Assembly: GCF_000332335.1 (NCBI RefSeq)
Contig: NZ_KB235948.1
Location: 4,589,492-4,653,491, forward strand
From: Kamptonema formosum PCC 10802
GTDB lineage: Bacteria; Cyanobacteriota; Cyanobacteriia; Cyanobacteriales; Oscillatoriaceae
Direction: 5' to 3'
Length of the DNA: 64,000 nucleotides
The notes under the pieces: model-generated
What the model was told of the DNA's origin: nothing
Seen by the model: the letters and a program-made list of their open reading frames with translations, nothing else
The model's database searches: none
Shown here: positions 1 through 9,488 of the stretch, piece after piece
Layout: every line of letters begins with the position of its first letter
How positions within the stretch are numbered: position 1 is the first letter of the stretch
Made by a program: the position numbers and the translations under genes

Positions 1-2023
1 ACTGGAAAAGATAAGCCGCCCCAGCATATTCTTTGCCGGCAGCACCGGCTCGCTCCACCCCGACAATCGCCCAGCCGTCACAAACACTAACCGAATAACC
101 GAAGCGCTCGCCACCCTGCAAATCAGCCGGTTGCAGTTTCTGCTTTTGCAGCCAAAGCCCACTTTCGCAGTGGAAAATATAAGCCGCCCCAGCCTTTTCT
201 TGGCCCGGAACACCGGCACCAGACGCGCCGACAATCGCCCAGTCGCCACTAATCGCCACCGAAATGCCAAATTTCTCATCGGTTTGCAACTCAGCCGCTT
301 TCAGCTTGTGCTTTTGCTGCCAGACGCCACTTTCGCACTGGAAAATGTACGCCGCTCCAGCACTGTCAAAGCCTGCGGCGTCGGTGTAAATCGCCCCAAC
401 AATCGCCCTGCCGCCACTGATAGCCACAGAGGAGCCGAAACAGTCGCCGCGCTGCAAGTGAGCCGGCTGCAGTTTCTGCTTTTCCTCCCAAACCCCGTTT
501 GAACACTGGAAAATATAAGCCGCCCCAACATTTTCTTTGCCAGGGGCGTCGGCGTCAGACGCCCCGACAATTGCCCAGCCCTCACTAATCGCAACTGCCG
601 ATCCAAAAAAGTCGTTCCGTTGCAAGTCAGCCGGTTGCAGTTTCTGCTTTTGCTGCCAAGAACCGCTTTCGTATTGAAAAATATACGCCGCTCCCGCACG
701 TTTCGATCCCGGAGCACCGGCGCAAGACGCCCCAACAATCGCCCAGTCGCCACTGATAGCCACCGAGGAGCCAAACCAGTCGCCGCCAAGCAACTCAGCC
801 GGCTGCAGTTTGTGCTTTTGCTCCCAAGCGCCGTTTGAGTGCTGAAAGATATAAGCCGCCCCAGCATATTCTTTGCTCTGGGCACTCGCCCAAGACGCCC
901 CGGCAATCGCCCAGCCGCCACTGATGGCCACTGAATGGCTGAATTTGCTGTTGCCCTTCAAGTCTGCCGGTTGCAACTTGTGCGCTAGCGCTATCTCTTT
1001 TGGGGCACCGGCAATAGGATTTTCCTCCACCGGCACTGCTGGGGAAGCTGGAATCTCATCCGCCGGCACTGCCGGTGGTGCCGGTGCTGCCGGTGGTGCC
1101 GGTGCTGCCGGTGGAATCCAGAATGTCACCGCCACGGGTTCACTACCCCAGTAAATGCCTTGATTGCTGAGATTTTCAACCGTCACCCCGCCAGCAGCAC
1201 CTTTGCGCCCGACAATCGCCCACTCGCCCCGGAATGCCAGCTGGCGAATCAGCCGGCTGCCAATCGCCTCGCAGGCTTTTTTCGCCGCCTCCGAAAGATT
1301 GAAGCTCGCTTCGTCGCAAGCGGCAATGGCCACAATCCGCCCATCGGGCAAGCTTTCAATCAGTTCAGCCAGGGTGTCGGCACTGTTGGGGTTGGCCCAC
1401 AGGTCAAACGTCCCTCCTGCGAGCACGGTGCCTTGCCTTTCATCAAAGACTGCCACGTTCAGCCCTCGCTGGCACTTTCCCTCAACCGTCACAGGTGCGC
1501 CATTGAGCGTAATTTGAGTTCGGTCAGCCCGATCGCCCCCTCCCGATGTCACGCAAATCACGCCCAGACTGGGGGCTGCCTCCGCAACGCTCAGGGTGTG
1601 CCTCTGGATCGCCGGCCCATAGGAGACTTCTTCTGTGGCGCTTCCCGGCGCATTTCCCTTTTTGCCAATCATCGCCCAAGAGCCTTGGGTGGCCAGTTGG
1701 TGAACTTTGATGCTGCCCAAGGCTTCGCAGGCTTTTTTGGCCGCGTCTGAAAAGCTGTAGTTGGCCTCTTCTTTAACCGCTAAGGCGACAAGAATACCCG
1801 CTGGCAGCGGTTCGATAAATTGAATCAATACTTCAGAAGTTTCTGCAGCAAAGGTGTCGAAGGTGGTGGCTATCAGCGGCTGTCCCCTTTCCGGGTCAAT
1901 CGCGGCGACATTGATGCCGCGCGAGTAGTTTGCATACCCGATTTCTATGCCGTTGATGCTAATGCGAGCCAGATTGCCGCCGTAAAATCCGCCAGATTCG
2001 ACTTTTATGCTGATGTTGTTCAC
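1..2023 (-). CDS. ILEI/FAM3-like domains plus FG-GAP repeat protein (3' end outside window)
   Basis: The frame is open from a GTG at 2023 to the window edge, so at least 674 residues are visible and the C-terminus is missing. Residues ~1-120 and ~150-272 are two copies of an interleukin-like EMT inducer (ILEI/FAM3 GG) fold: each has an RGxNVA strand, a (F)DT/(F)DL segment, a VA(I/L)A..EA stretch, an AAKKACEA(L/I)GS helix and a WA(M/I)(I/V)G(K/R)KG ending. A Pro/Ala linker (~285-335) follows. From ~345 there are at least six ~55-residue FG-GAP repeats with the pattern KLQPADL..FG.SVAISG.WAIVGA...GAAYIFQ, suggesting a beta-propeller. No signal peptide is visible at the chosen start, and no strong ribosome site supports the GTG. 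ILEI domains are carbohydrate-binding-like in other proteins; a surface or recognition role is inference. Confidence 0.8.
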   Translation of the reverse strand, partial: MNNISIKVESGGFYGGNLARISINGIEIGYANYSRGINVAAIDPERGQPLIATTFDTFAAETSEVLIQFIEPLPAGILVALAVKEEANYSFSDAAKKACEALGSIKVHQLATQGSWAMIGKKGNAPGSATEEVSYGPAIQRHTLSVAEAAPSLGVICVTSGGGDRADRTQITLNGAPVTVEGKCQRGLNVAVFDERQGTVLAGGTFDLWANPNSADTLAELIESLPDGRIVAIAACDEASFNLSEAAKKACEAIGSRLIRQLAFRGEWAIVGRKGAAGGVTVENLSNQGIYWGSEPVAVTFWIPPAAPAPPAAPAPPAVPADEIPASPAVPVEENPIAGAPKEIALAHKLQPADLKGNSKFSHSVAISGGWAIAGASWASAQSKEYAGAAYIFQHSNGAWEQKHKLQPAELLGGDWFGSSVAISGDWAIVGASCAGAPGSKRAGAAYIFQYESGSWQQKQKLQPADLQRNDFFGSAVAISEGWAIVGASDADAPGKENVGAAYIFQCSNGVWEEKQKLQPAHLQRGDCFGSSVAISGGRAIVGAIYTDAAGFDSAGAAYIFQCESGVWQQKHKLKAAELQTDEKFGISVAISGDWAIVGASGAGVPGQEKAGAAYIFHCESGLWLQKQKLQPADLQGGERFGYSVSVCDGWAIVGVERAGAAGKEYAGAAYLFQ

Positions 2024-2264
2024 GTTAACTTTTCTATGAATTTGAACAGCAATTGAATAAAGTCGATATTATAGCATCTTTCCAAGGCCCGCCGGCACCC
2101 CCTCTCCCTCCAGACCTTGCGCTCTGGGTACAGCCTCCCACTCTCCAGCAGTTCCAAATGCCTCTAAATGATGTGTGAAACTCTCTCTCTTCTTCCCTTG
2201 GCGCTCTTGCCGTCTTGGCGGTTTTTCAAACAAAGAATTCCCCCAAATCAATTCTAACCTCACT

Positions 2265-2900
2265 TCAAAAGCCCAAATCCGCCATCATATCCTCTGTCAT
2301 AGCGAAGACTTGTTCGTCGCTCAGGATGCTGTAATCATGTTTCAGATATTGTTCGAGCGAACCCCATCCCGCCGCCTGCAGGTACAGGTGAGTCGCAATG
2401 CGGTGCTTGCAGATAGCGGTGCGATATTTCCCGTCTTCGCAATTGCATCCCCTTTCAGTCACTCGGGCGGACGTTTTCGTGCTGGGATTCTTCACCAGTG
2501 TGCCGGAGGCGAACGTTGTGACTTTCAACCCTTCTAGCCCAACTCGGTTGTATCGCTCCAGAAACATCCGCGTTTCGCTCTCCGCAACGAAATGCTTGCC
2601 GGCTTCTGTGTTAAAATTAATGCCCAATCGCTCAATCTCAAAACCCAGTATCTTCCCAGACGGACGCTTCTGGATGCCAAGCAAGGTCTGCATTACTTCG
2701 TGGAATTTGCTGTGGGACACAAAGGTGCAGCACCGGCCTTTAGCGGTCACATAGACAATGTAGGGGGTGTTTCCGCGCTTGGTCAGCCCAACCCTCTCAA
2801 TCCGGATGTCGCAGGGAACCAAGGGATGGGCCAGTGGGACGATGGGGCTGCCGGTGCTGCCGGTGCTGTTGGTGCTGCCGGTTGTCGGATTCTTTGCCAT
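2265..2900 (-). CDS. SWIM zinc-finger protein
   Basis: A 211-residue soluble protein. Near residues 152-166 it has CNC...CKH, the CxC-x(n)-CxH arrangement of a SWIM zinc finger, which usually mediates DNA or protein binding. The rest (an RIERVGLTKRGNTPY segment and a YLKHDYSILSDEQ tail) matches no family I can name. The N-terminus is a low-complexity Thr/Gly/Ser stretch. The ATG at 2900 follows a GAGAGG about 13 bases upstream. It is divergent from the HTH gene at 3093, with about 190 bases between starts, so a shared control region is possible. The function is unknown. Confidence 0.7.
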   Translation of the reverse strand: MAKNPTTGSTNSTGSTGSPIVPLAHPLVPCDIRIERVGLTKRGNTPYIVYVTAKGRCCTFVSHSKFHEVMQTLLGIQKRPSGKILGFEIERLGINFNTEAGKHFVAESETRMFLERYNRVGLEGLKVTTFASGTLVKNPSTKTSARVTERGCNCEDGKYRTAICKHRIATHLYLQAAGWGSLEQYLKHDYSILSDEQVFAMTEDMMADLGF

Positions 2901-3092
2901 TATGATAAGATCCTCTCGATACTTTGCTTTACTTTGATGAGCTTTTTGTATCTTTTCGGGCGCTCTGTCCTGCCGGCAAGCAGTGGGAGCGCCCTTTCCA
3001 TTTTCAGGATAGCAAACCTGCTTCCAACTGTCAAGCGACTTAATAATTTATTTTTGAGTGTGGGTTCATTACCGTAAAGGGAGGCATTGACA

Positions 3093-3401
3093 GTGAAAGC
3101 TGCGGACTTACGGGAGTTGAGGGAGCGCAAGAAGCTCTCGCTGAGGGATGTGGCGCTCGCCCTGGACATATCAGAGACAACCGTGCGCAACTGGGAGCAC
3201 GGGCGAACCATCCCAAAACTCAGGCTCGACCAGCACGCCAAATGGTGCCAGCTGTATGGCGCTAGCTCCCAGGAACTCCTGGCGGCGTACCATGACACGA
3301 TCCGCTACGAGCGGGTTAAACAGGTTTTGGAGAGCATGCCCATTGAGGAGCTCGAGAGGCTCGCCCGGTTGGCAACCCAGGGAAGCGACAGCCCTGAATA
3401 A
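3093..3401 (+). CDS. XRE-type helix-turn-helix regulator, copy 1
   Basis: A ~102-residue protein whose first 60 residues form a Cro/C1-type HTH: LRELRERKKLSLRDVALALD, then ISETTVRNWEHGRTIP as turn and recognition helix. The C-terminal half (KWCQLYGASSQELLAAY, then a helix ending ELERLARLA) is probably for dimer contact. GTG at 3093 is preferred to the TTG at 3087 because AGGGAGG at 3078-3084 lies 8 bases from the GTG but only 2 from the TTG. It is about 75% identical to the next gene by eye, and the DNA upstream of both is also related, pointing to tandem duplication. The target is unknown; the divergent SWIM gene is one candidate. Confidence 0.8.
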   Translation: MKAADLRELRERKKLSLRDVALALDISETTVRNWEHGRTIPKLRLDQHAKWCQLYGASSQELLAAYHDTIRYERVKQVLESMPIEELERLARLATQGSDSPE

Positions 3402-3646
3402 TCTTTTCTCGGGGGCGTTGCCCTATGACAAGATGATGCCAGCAAAACTCCTCTCTCTTTCTCCCCGCAAGTGGGGTTGTTCATCCCCAGAATATGCAAC
3501 GCCTTCCTGGGCCCTCTGTCCAGCCGGCAAGGAGAGGGAGCGCCTTGTCCTTTCCCAGCATACTTAAACATATTCAGGTTTGTCAAGTATTTTAGGTAAA
3601 TGATTTTGCGAGGCGAATCAATTAACCTAGAAGTGATGGATTGACG

Positions 3647-3955
3647 GTGAAACCTGTGGACTTAAGGGAGTTGAGGGAGCGGAGGAAGCTGTCGATGCGG
3701 GAGGTGGCCATTGCTCTCGACGTAACAGAAACAACTGTGGGCAACTGGGAGCATGGGCGAACCATCCCCAGGATCAGGCTCGACCAACATGTCAAGTGGT
3801 GCCAGCTGTATGGAGTGACGTCAGAGCAACTTCTGGCGGCTTACCATGAAACCATTCGCCACGAGCGAGTGAAACAGCTGTTGGACAGCATGCCTATTGA
3901 GGAACTGGAGAGGCTGGCCGGCTTGGCCGCCCAACAAAGCGAGATCCCTGAATAA
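3647..3955 (+). CDS. XRE-type helix-turn-helix regulator, copy 2
   Basis: A tandem paralogue of the preceding gene with the same length and layout: HTH in residues ~4-45 (LRELRERRKLSMREVAIALD, then VTETTVGNWEHGRTIP) and the same C-terminal WCQLYG...ELERLA region. GTG at 3647 is aligned with the copy 1 start; a TTG six bases earlier is also in frame. The ribosome site is weaker than in copy 1. Differences in the recognition helix (VGNWEH against VRNWEH) could change DNA specificity. The gene ends 16 bases before a MITE-like repeat. Confidence 0.8.
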   Translation: MKPVDLRELRERRKLSMREVAIALDVTETTVGNWEHGRTIPRIRLDQHVKWCQLYGVTSEQLLAAYHETIRHERVKQLLDSMPIEELERLAGLAAQQSEIPE

Positions 3956-3971
3956 TCTCAGCCAGACGGGC

Positions 3972-4131
3972 TATAGCAGTATGCACTTAGGTTCGTACAT
4001 TTCGGCCTCTTTTGCACCCCCCCACTCCTGCTCCTATTGTTCTAACCCATATTCCTGCTGGGATATAGACGTAGGCCAGCGTCTGGCTGCCCTGAAGATT
4101 GAATGTCCTAATCTAAGTGGCTACTGCTATA
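3972..4131. repeat. TATAGCAG MITE-like element, copy 1
   Basis: A 160-bp element bounded by TATAGCAG and CTGCTATA. The outer arms are inverted: ...GCACTTAGGTTCGTACATT on the left and AATGTCCTAATCTAAGTGG... on the right. An inner GTAGGCCAGCGTCTGGCTGCC resembles the palindrome seen in other copies. There is no coding capacity. It is the first of nine full or partial copies in this window. Confidence 0.75.
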
Positions 4132-4895
4132 AATCCCAGAGTGCGCACACCGGCACTGCGGCAGTACATTGATTTTGAACAAGCGCCGGCATTCCTCTCT
4201 CAGGGCACCGGCGCTCTATGTCACCCTCCCCGCTCGCCGGCGAAAAAATACTTGACTTTTAACGCTTATTATGGTAGTTTCAGAAGCCCCCACAGCCCGA
4301 GCCTGAAGATCGAGCTCTATCCCTGATAGAGTCAGCCATCAAGCAATCCCGAGCGGAGGGAGTCAGAGTCAGCCGAGAGCGCCGGCGAATCCTCCCTCAG
4401 CCGGTATTCCGAAAACCAGATAAGCCAGAACATTAGCAGCAGCCGGTTCGCCCTCACCGTCACCAGGGGGTTCGGCACCCGCAGCGCAACAGCCCTCACC
4501 AGAGAACAGGAACCGGAGGCTGTAGCAGCAGCAATTCGGCCCTCAGAAGACCTCGCCCGCATCGTCCCAGAAGATTCGGAGTGGGTTCCCCTGCAGGAAC
4601 CGCAAGAGTGCGACCGGCGCACACCGGCATTGCGCACACCGGCATTCGACGACGCCACCGCCCAACTCCCCCCCTGGTGAGGGGAGAAATCGTACAGCGC
4701 GTCGGCGCACTGCTACGGCGACAGCCTAGTTTCTGGCGTGCGAGTGCGAGCCTTCAACTTCAGCAGCATCGCCGGCAGCGTTTGATTTTCCAAAAAACAG
4801 CGCAAAAAAATCCTCCTTCCTCCCCCTCTTTCCTTGGCGTTCCTTCACGAGGGCGGTTTAAAGTATTGAATTATCCCAGTTGAGCTGAGCCATAT
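4132..4895. other. Non-coding stretch, no supported gene
   Basis: About 760 bases. One plus frame (~4330-4680) runs ~115 codons without a stop but has no start codon or recognisable domain. The opposite-strand frame is equally unconvincing. The stretch is rich in ACCGGCA words, with TTGACTTTTAACGC at 4252 as a weak promoter-like patch. I see no RNA gene. Confidence 0.4.
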
Positions 4896-5367
4896 ATGAA
4901 ACGAATTTTGCAAATCATAATTCTAGTTTTACTGTTCTTGGCGATTGTTCTAGCAAAACCGGCACTCGCCCAAACCGCTGACATCACCCTATTGCAATTC
5001 AACGATTTCTGCGAAATCACCCCGGTTGCCGGTGGCTTGCGCCGGCGGGCTAGCTCGCTCAGGCACCCGGCGCAAGCAACTGCTGCAGAAAAACCCCCGC
5101 ACCCACACCATCCTCGCGGGCGACTTCTTGAGCCCCTCCGCCTTGGGAACCGCCAAAGTGAATGGCGAGCCGCTCGCCGGCAAGCATTTCGTTGCAGTCT
5201 TAAATGTAATGGGGCTGGACTGGGCGACCTTTGGCAATCACGAGTTTGACCTGAACGAAAAGCCGTTGAAGGCGCGACTCAAAGAATGCCGGTTTAAAAT
5301 GTTTTCCAGTAACGTATTCAACGCCGCCGGCAAGCCGTTTGAGGGCATTCCCCCGTATGAGATATAG
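4896..5367 (+). pseudogene. Secreted 5'-nucleotidase/metallophosphatase, frameshifted and truncated
   Basis: The ATG at 4896 begins a clear signal peptide (MKRILQIIILVLLFLAIVLA, cleavage near PALAQ) followed by ITLLQFNDFCEITP, the first metal-binding block of UshA-like 5'-nucleotidases. A one-base frameshift near 5045 moves the reading to another frame, which continues with ARSGTRRKQLL, LAGDFLSPSALG, LDWATFGNHEFD (the GNHE metal motif) and ends PPYEI. The family is normally over 500 residues; only ~155 remain. The stop codon (5365-5367) lies inside a TATAGCAG element beginning at 5363, so that element marks the truncation. No remainder of the gene is visible downstream. Confidence 0.8.
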
Positions 5368-5407
5368 CAGCAGTCATATTGTTCTAACCAATATGACTGC
5401 TGCTATA
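5363..5407. repeat. Short TATAGCAG palindrome, copy 2
   Basis: A 45-bp near-perfect hairpin: TATAGCAGCAGTCATATTG, a 7-base loop, then the complement ending CTGCTGCTATA. It is a minimal version of the MITE-like family, interrupts the 5'-nucleotidase pseudogene and supplies its stop codon. As RNA it could form a strong stem. Confidence 0.8.
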
Positions 5408-5454
5408 GATAGTCTTTGGACTCTGGGTGAAAAGGCGTTCCAGCCCTTTTTTTC

Positions 5455-5486
5455 CATCCAAAATCCAAAATCTAAAATCTAAAATA
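5455..5486. repeat. Heptamer repeat tract (CCAAAAT/CTAAAAT)
   Basis: Four to five 7-base units of CCAAAAT and CTAAAAT in tandem, downstream of glgA. These resemble the short tandemly repeated sequences common between cyanobacterial genes. Confidence 0.7.
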
Positions 5487-5599
5487 GGTATAAACTTCCA
5501 GTAGGAAGCAAGACCGCAAACGCCATCTGGGCAGCTTGGGGGAAGCCGCAGCGCGGCTGCACCGGCGTGCGGAAAGCGGTTGCGGGCGTGCGAGAGGGA

Positions 5600-7084
5600 T
5601 TAGGCGCTGGCCAATTCGGGCTGCGGCTCGGCAGGGGGCGCTTCGGTTGCCGGTGGCTGGGGTTGAGACTCAGCCGGCGGGTGCTGGTGGCCAAAAGGCA
5701 GGCCGTTTTCGTCGAGACCGTAGAGGGAGTTATACATTTTAACGTACTCGCGGGCGGATTTCGTCCAGCTGAAGTCCTGGATCATGCCGCGCTTTTGCAG
5801 CTCCCGCCACTGGGGCTTGAAGCGGTAGGCTTCCCAGGCGCGGATCATGGAGGTGTACAGGTCGAGGGGCTCGTAGCGGTCGAAGCAGTAGCCGGTGCCG
5901 GCGTCGTTCATCGGGTCGTAGTGGGAGACGGTATCCACCAAACCGCCGGTGCGGCGGACAATGGGCACGCAGCCGTAGCGCAGGGCCATCATTTGGGCGA
6001 TGCCGCAGGGCTCAAACCGGCTGGGCATCAGGAAAGCGTCAGTGCCGGCGTAGATGCGGCGGGAGAGGGCGTCGCTTTGCAGGATGTAGGCTGACATCCG
6101 CCCCCGGTAGCGGGAGGCAATCTGCCACATTTGGTTTTCGTAGTAGGGGTCGCCCAATCCCAGCAGGATGAATTGAGCGTCGGTATAGGCCATGAAGCGG
6201 TCGAGGATTTGAATTACCTGATCGATGCCTTTCTGCTCGACGAGGCGACTCACCATGCCAACCAAAAAGGCATTGGCGTTGACTTCCAAGCCCACTTCTT
6301 CTTGCAGGGAGACTTTGTTGGCGCGGCGCAAGTCGATGGTCTCAGCGGTGTAGTTTTGAGTGATGTATTTGTCGGTGGCAGGGTTGTAGCTGTCGGTGTC
6401 GATGCCGTTGAGGATACCGCGCAATTTGCCGCTGATAAAGGAGAGCAAGCCTTCGAGGTGCTCGCCGTAGGCGGGCGTTTTGATCTGGTCGGCGTAGGTG
6501 GGGGAGACGGTGTTGACCAGATCGGCAAAGTGAATGGCAGCTGCCATCGTGTTGTGACCCTGCATGTACCAGGGGCACCAAGCGAACTGCTCCAAGCGCC
6601 AGCGCCACGGACCCTGATAGGCCAGGTTGTGGATGGTGAAGACGGTTTTGACGTCGGGATCTTGGTGCATCCACACCGGAATCATGCCGGTGTGCCAGTC
6701 GTGACAGTGGATGATGTCCGGCTTCCAGTAGTTCCAGGCAAACTCAGCTGCGCCGTTGGAGAACAGGGTGAACCGCCAGTCTTCGTCATCCCCATAGTAG
6801 ATGCGCCGGGGCGTAAAGCTGGGATGGCCCAACAGGTAGAGCGGCACGTCCGTGTTCGGGAACTGGGTTTCGTAAACCGCAAACTTCTGGTACATGGCAT
6901 TTCCCCACCAAATAGGCTCGGAGGGAATGTCGATTTTGTCGGGGAGAAAGCCGTAGTAGGGCATGAAGACGCGAACGTCGTGGCCCATTTTTCGCAGGAA
7001 TTTGGGCAGAGCGCCGACGACATCCCCCATGCCCCCTACTTTGGCCAGAGGAGCGGCTTCTGCGGCAACAAATAAAATTCGCAT
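5600..7084 (-). CDS. glgA: Glycogen synthase (ADP-glucose type)
   Basis: Transfers glucose from ADP-glucose to the growing alpha-1,4-glucan, the chain-elongating step of cyanobacterial carbon storage. The protein starts [20 protein letters not shown], the GT5 N-terminal domain with the KVGG ADP-glucose-binding motif; [11 protein letters not shown] and TIHNLAYQG follow. The GT-B C-terminal domain has [19 protein letters not shown] and [10 protein letters not shown] with the conserved catalytic Glu. ATG at 7084 (494 residues) fits the family better than an in-frame start at 7168. The overall sequence resembles the Synechocystis GlgA1 (Sll0945) type. A Pro/Ala-rich C-terminal tail of about 25 residues is extra. 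The LOG-family gene lies upstream on the same strand. Confidence 0.95.
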   Translation of the reverse strand: MRILFVAAEAAPLAKVGGMGDVVGALPKFLRKMGHDVRVFMPYYGFLPDKIDIPSEPIWWGNAMYQKFAVYETQFPNTDVPLYLLGHPSFTPRRIYYGDDEDWRFTLFSNGAAEFAWNYWKPDIIHCHDWHTGMIPVWMHQDPDVKTVFTIHNLAYQGPWRWRLEQFAWCPWYMQGHNTMAAAIHFADLVNTVSPTYADQIKTPAYGEHLEGLLSFISGKLRGILNGIDTDSYNPATDKYITQNYTAETIDLRRANKVSLQEEVGLEVNANAFLVGMVSRLVEQKGIDQVIQILDRFMAYTDAQFILLGLGDPYYENQMWQIASRYRGRMSAYILQSDALSRRIYAGTDAFLMPSRFEPCGIAQMMALRYGCVPIVRRTGGLVDTVSHYDPMNDAGTGYCFDRYEPLDLYTSMIRAWEAYRFKPQWRELQKRGMIQDFSWTKSAREYVKMYNSLYGLDENGLPFGHQHPPAESQPQPPATEAPPAEPQPELASA

Positions 7085-7255
7085 GATTCGGTTTTGGGTT
7101 CCCTCAGGTGATGGGTGAGCGATACGCTTTAAAATTTTGTTAAGCCCATCATACCTGTAGGGGTGCACTGCCGTGCGACTGAACGAGCGGGACAGGAGCG
7201 CAAAAAACTGCCGCTGCTGGCGGGCCCGCTTGAAGCCCCCCCGTGCGGGCGCGGG

Positions 7256-8329
7256 TTACTTTTGTTCGGGGTGAGCCGACTCTGGCGAGCCGGCACCGAG
7301 CTGGTTAATCGCAGCAATCAGCTGGTACAAGCGCCCCAAGTCTCTCTGGTTGAAGTGCAAAACCAGGCGGGGCAAATCAGCGGTTTCATCCCCGGCTTCT
7401 TCGGGTAGCGCCTGAGTTTTTTCAATCCGCCCCTTGACGAGGATGTCGCTGAAATTCTCGCTCAAGCGAGCGACCGCCGTATCTGAGATTTCTGTCTTTA
7501 GACGGATGACAAATTTGTTTTTAACGTAGCGGCTGGAGTGGTAGACGCGATAGAAACTTGTGATGGCGGCGCAAGCCACCTCTACGTTGTCGGCGATCGT
7601 GTAGAGATGGATATCCTCTGGACTGATTAGCCCCCGCCGCACCAGCTGCTTGTGAATGAAGGCATTCCAGTCGTGCCAGTAGTCCCCACCGGGGATGTCA
7701 ATTAAAATCACCGGCACTGGGCCGAATCTGCCGGTCTGGCTCAAGGTGATGCACTCAAACGCTTCGTCAAGGGTGCCAAACCCGCCAGGGAACAGAGCCA
7801 CAGCGTCACTCTCCCGCAGGAAGAACAGCTTGCGGGTGAAGAAATACTTAAAATTAATCAGTTTGCTCGAACCGGCAATAAAAGGGTTGGCTCCCTGCTC
7901 GAAGGGCAGATGGATATTCAGCCCAAAAGACCGATCCGCACCGGCCCCTTCGTTGCCGGCTTGCATGATTCCCCCACCCGCGCCGGTCATCACCACGAAT
8001 CCCAGGTCGGCGACGCAGCGAGCGAAATCAGCGGCCATCCGGTATTCCCGGCTGTCTGGCGAGATGCGAGCCGAGCCAAAGATGGTGATTTTGCGAACGT
8101 GCCGGTAGGGATAAAAGACCTGGAAGCCTCGCTCCATATCTTCCAGGCAAGCCGTGACAATTTTCCAGTCCAGACGGTCGATTTCCTCACCGGCAAGACG
8201 CATGATGGCCGTCAGAGAGCGCTCAATAAACTTGCTGTATTTCGCGTTAGGGAGCCGGTCGATTAGGTCAGCGATGTCCGTATGAAGCGACTCAAAAGGC
8301 TGAGAAAAGGAGGAAGATAGGGGAGCCAT
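7256..8329 (-). CDS. LOG-family protein (Rossmann nucleotide phosphoribohydrolase-like)
   Basis: A 357-residue protein. The central domain carries ITIFGSARISP, TGAGGGIMQAGNEG and the signature PGGFGTLDE (PGGxGTxxE), typical of the LOG/lysine-decarboxylase-like family. Characterised members cleave cytokinin riboside 5'-monophosphates or AMP; the natural substrate here is not evident. It has a ~90-residue helical N-terminal extension and a ~100-residue C-terminal extension, like the long cyanobacterial and actinobacterial forms rather than the ~190-residue plant LOG enzymes. It precedes glgA by about 170 bases on the same strand. Confidence 0.85.
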   Translation of the reverse strand: MAPLSSSFSQPFESLHTDIADLIDRLPNAKYSKFIERSLTAIMRLAGEEIDRLDWKIVTACLEDMERGFQVFYPYRHVRKITIFGSARISPDSREYRMAADFARCVADLGFVVMTGAGGGIMQAGNEGAGADRSFGLNIHLPFEQGANPFIAGSSKLINFKYFFTRKLFFLRESDAVALFPGGFGTLDEAFECITLSQTGRFGPVPVILIDIPGGDYWHDWNAFIHKQLVRRGLISPEDIHLYTIADNVEVACAAITSFYRVYHSSRYVKNKFVIRLKTEISDTAVARLSENFSDILVKGRIEKTQALPEEAGDETADLPRLVLHFNQRDLGRLYQLIAAINQLGAGSPESAHPEQK

Positions 8330-8698
8330 GAATGCTTTTTAACTGGCGGTATTTCTATACTACCCAGACTCAGGCGCTCGGTCGCTCGCTGCCGGCACAG
8401 TTTGTCCTGCCTTGAAGGTCGGGCGAAGGGTGATATTAACTCCGGTTAATTGCCCGTTATTAATTTTTCTCTCCCTCTTTTGCCTCTCCTCCCCTTCCCC
8501 TCTCCCCCATGAGCAGGTATGAGACAAATCTCCCACCCTAGCTTGAGCCAGAGAGGGGTAACATACAATCCGCTTACAGCCCTTGCGTGGATCTCAGGTT
8601 GCGAATGCGCCATTTCCCCCCGCCATTCCCGGACATCCGCCCGGTAAGGCGGGGAAAACAGTTTTGGGGAGCGCAGGCGCTGTTGCTGCGGGCTCAGA
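8330..8698. other. Intergenic region upstream of the LOG gene
   Basis: C/T-rich, with ACCGGCA-type words. No ORF, RNA gene or clear terminator was seen. The LOG-gene promoter should lie here but cannot be pinned. Confidence 0.4.
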
Positions 8699-8871
8699 TA
8701 TAGCAGCAGTCATATTGGTTTGGACACGCTATGGCCTAATATGACCTGCTGCTATATCAGAGGTTAGGGGCGGGTTTATCGGTGTTGTAGCTGTGTGGCA
8801 CTCTTTGTCGGTGTTCCCGCCCCTACATCATGTTAAACTCCAAGTCCTTTCCCTAAGTGCCTACTGCTATA
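8699..8871. repeat. TATAGCAG MITE-like element, copy 3 (long form)
   Basis: A 173-bp element bounded by TATAGCAG and CTGCTATA. The left ~60 bp is a short palindrome like copy 2, then a nested unit follows with GTTAGGGGCGGGTTT and CCCGCCCCTACATC arms. The 50959-51126 copy is nearly identical over its length, including the inner GTAGCTGTGTGGCACTC. It lies just downstream of trxA. Confidence 0.85.
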
Positions 8872-8880
8872 CCTACAAGT

Positions 8881-9234
8881 CTAATCCTCTAGATCCCCCC
8901 TAGTGTCTAATTGTATATGTTTTTCCAGCGTAGCCGCCAGTGTGGTTTTGGGAACTGCACCGACCACCATATCAACCCGCTGCCCCCCTTTAAAAATCAT
9001 CAGTGTGGGAATGCTGCGGATGCCATACTGGGTTGCGACAGTGGGATTCTCGTCTGTATTGACTTTGACCACCTTCAACTGGCCGTCGTACTGTTGGGCG
9101 ATTTCATCCACGACGGGAGCCACCATCCGGCAGGGCCCGCACCAGGGGGCCCAAAAATCGACTAAAACCGGCACTGAACTATCGAGCACTTCTTGCTTAA
9201 ACGTGGAGTCTGTAACTTCTGCGGCTGCTGACAT
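8881..9234 (-). CDS. trxA: Thioredoxin (m-type)
   Basis: A 117-residue protein disulfide reductase. It has the active site [11 protein letters not shown] (WCGPC), the cis-Pro region [11 protein letters not shown], and [11 protein letters not shown] at the N-terminus, as in TrxA/m-type thioredoxins that take electrons from ferredoxin- or NADPH-thioredoxin reductase. ATG at 9234 is chosen over the TTG at 9243 because AGAGG lies about 11 bases from the ATG but only 2 from the TTG. It sits downstream of guaB3 on the same strand with a 254-base gap. Confidence 0.95.
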   Translation of the reverse strand: MSAAAEVTDSTFKQEVLDSSVPVLVDFWAPWCGPCRMVAPVVDEIAQQYDGQLKVVKVNTDENPTVATQYGIRSIPTLMIFKGGQRVDMVVGAVPKTTLAATLEKHIQLDTRGDLED

Positions 9235-9488
9235 GCGTGACAAGACCTCTATACGTTGTCTTTTAGTAGGATAGCCATTGTAGCATCTAGGCTGGCTCTA
9301 GGCTGCTGCCCAATGGAAATTAGAATGTCTCTTCTTAAGGAACCGCCCGAACAGAGTCCGGGCGGAGTGTGGTGTGAGGAGTGAACGGAAACATGCGTCT
9401 CCGCTTCTTTTCTATTGTAAGCTACTCAATGCCCTGATGCCCTCACCTGGCGGGAAATTTTTCCCCGTCCCGGTGGCTGGGAGCATAT

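Noticed and set aside
301-921. Minus-strand frame of 206 codons and plus frames in the first kilobase
   Set aside because: They are out of frame with the FG-GAP repeat gene, whose own frame runs off the window edge and has clear repeats.
4332-4680. Possible gene in the 4.3-4.7 kb region on either strand
   Set aside because: No start with a ribosome site and no recognisable domain in either translation.
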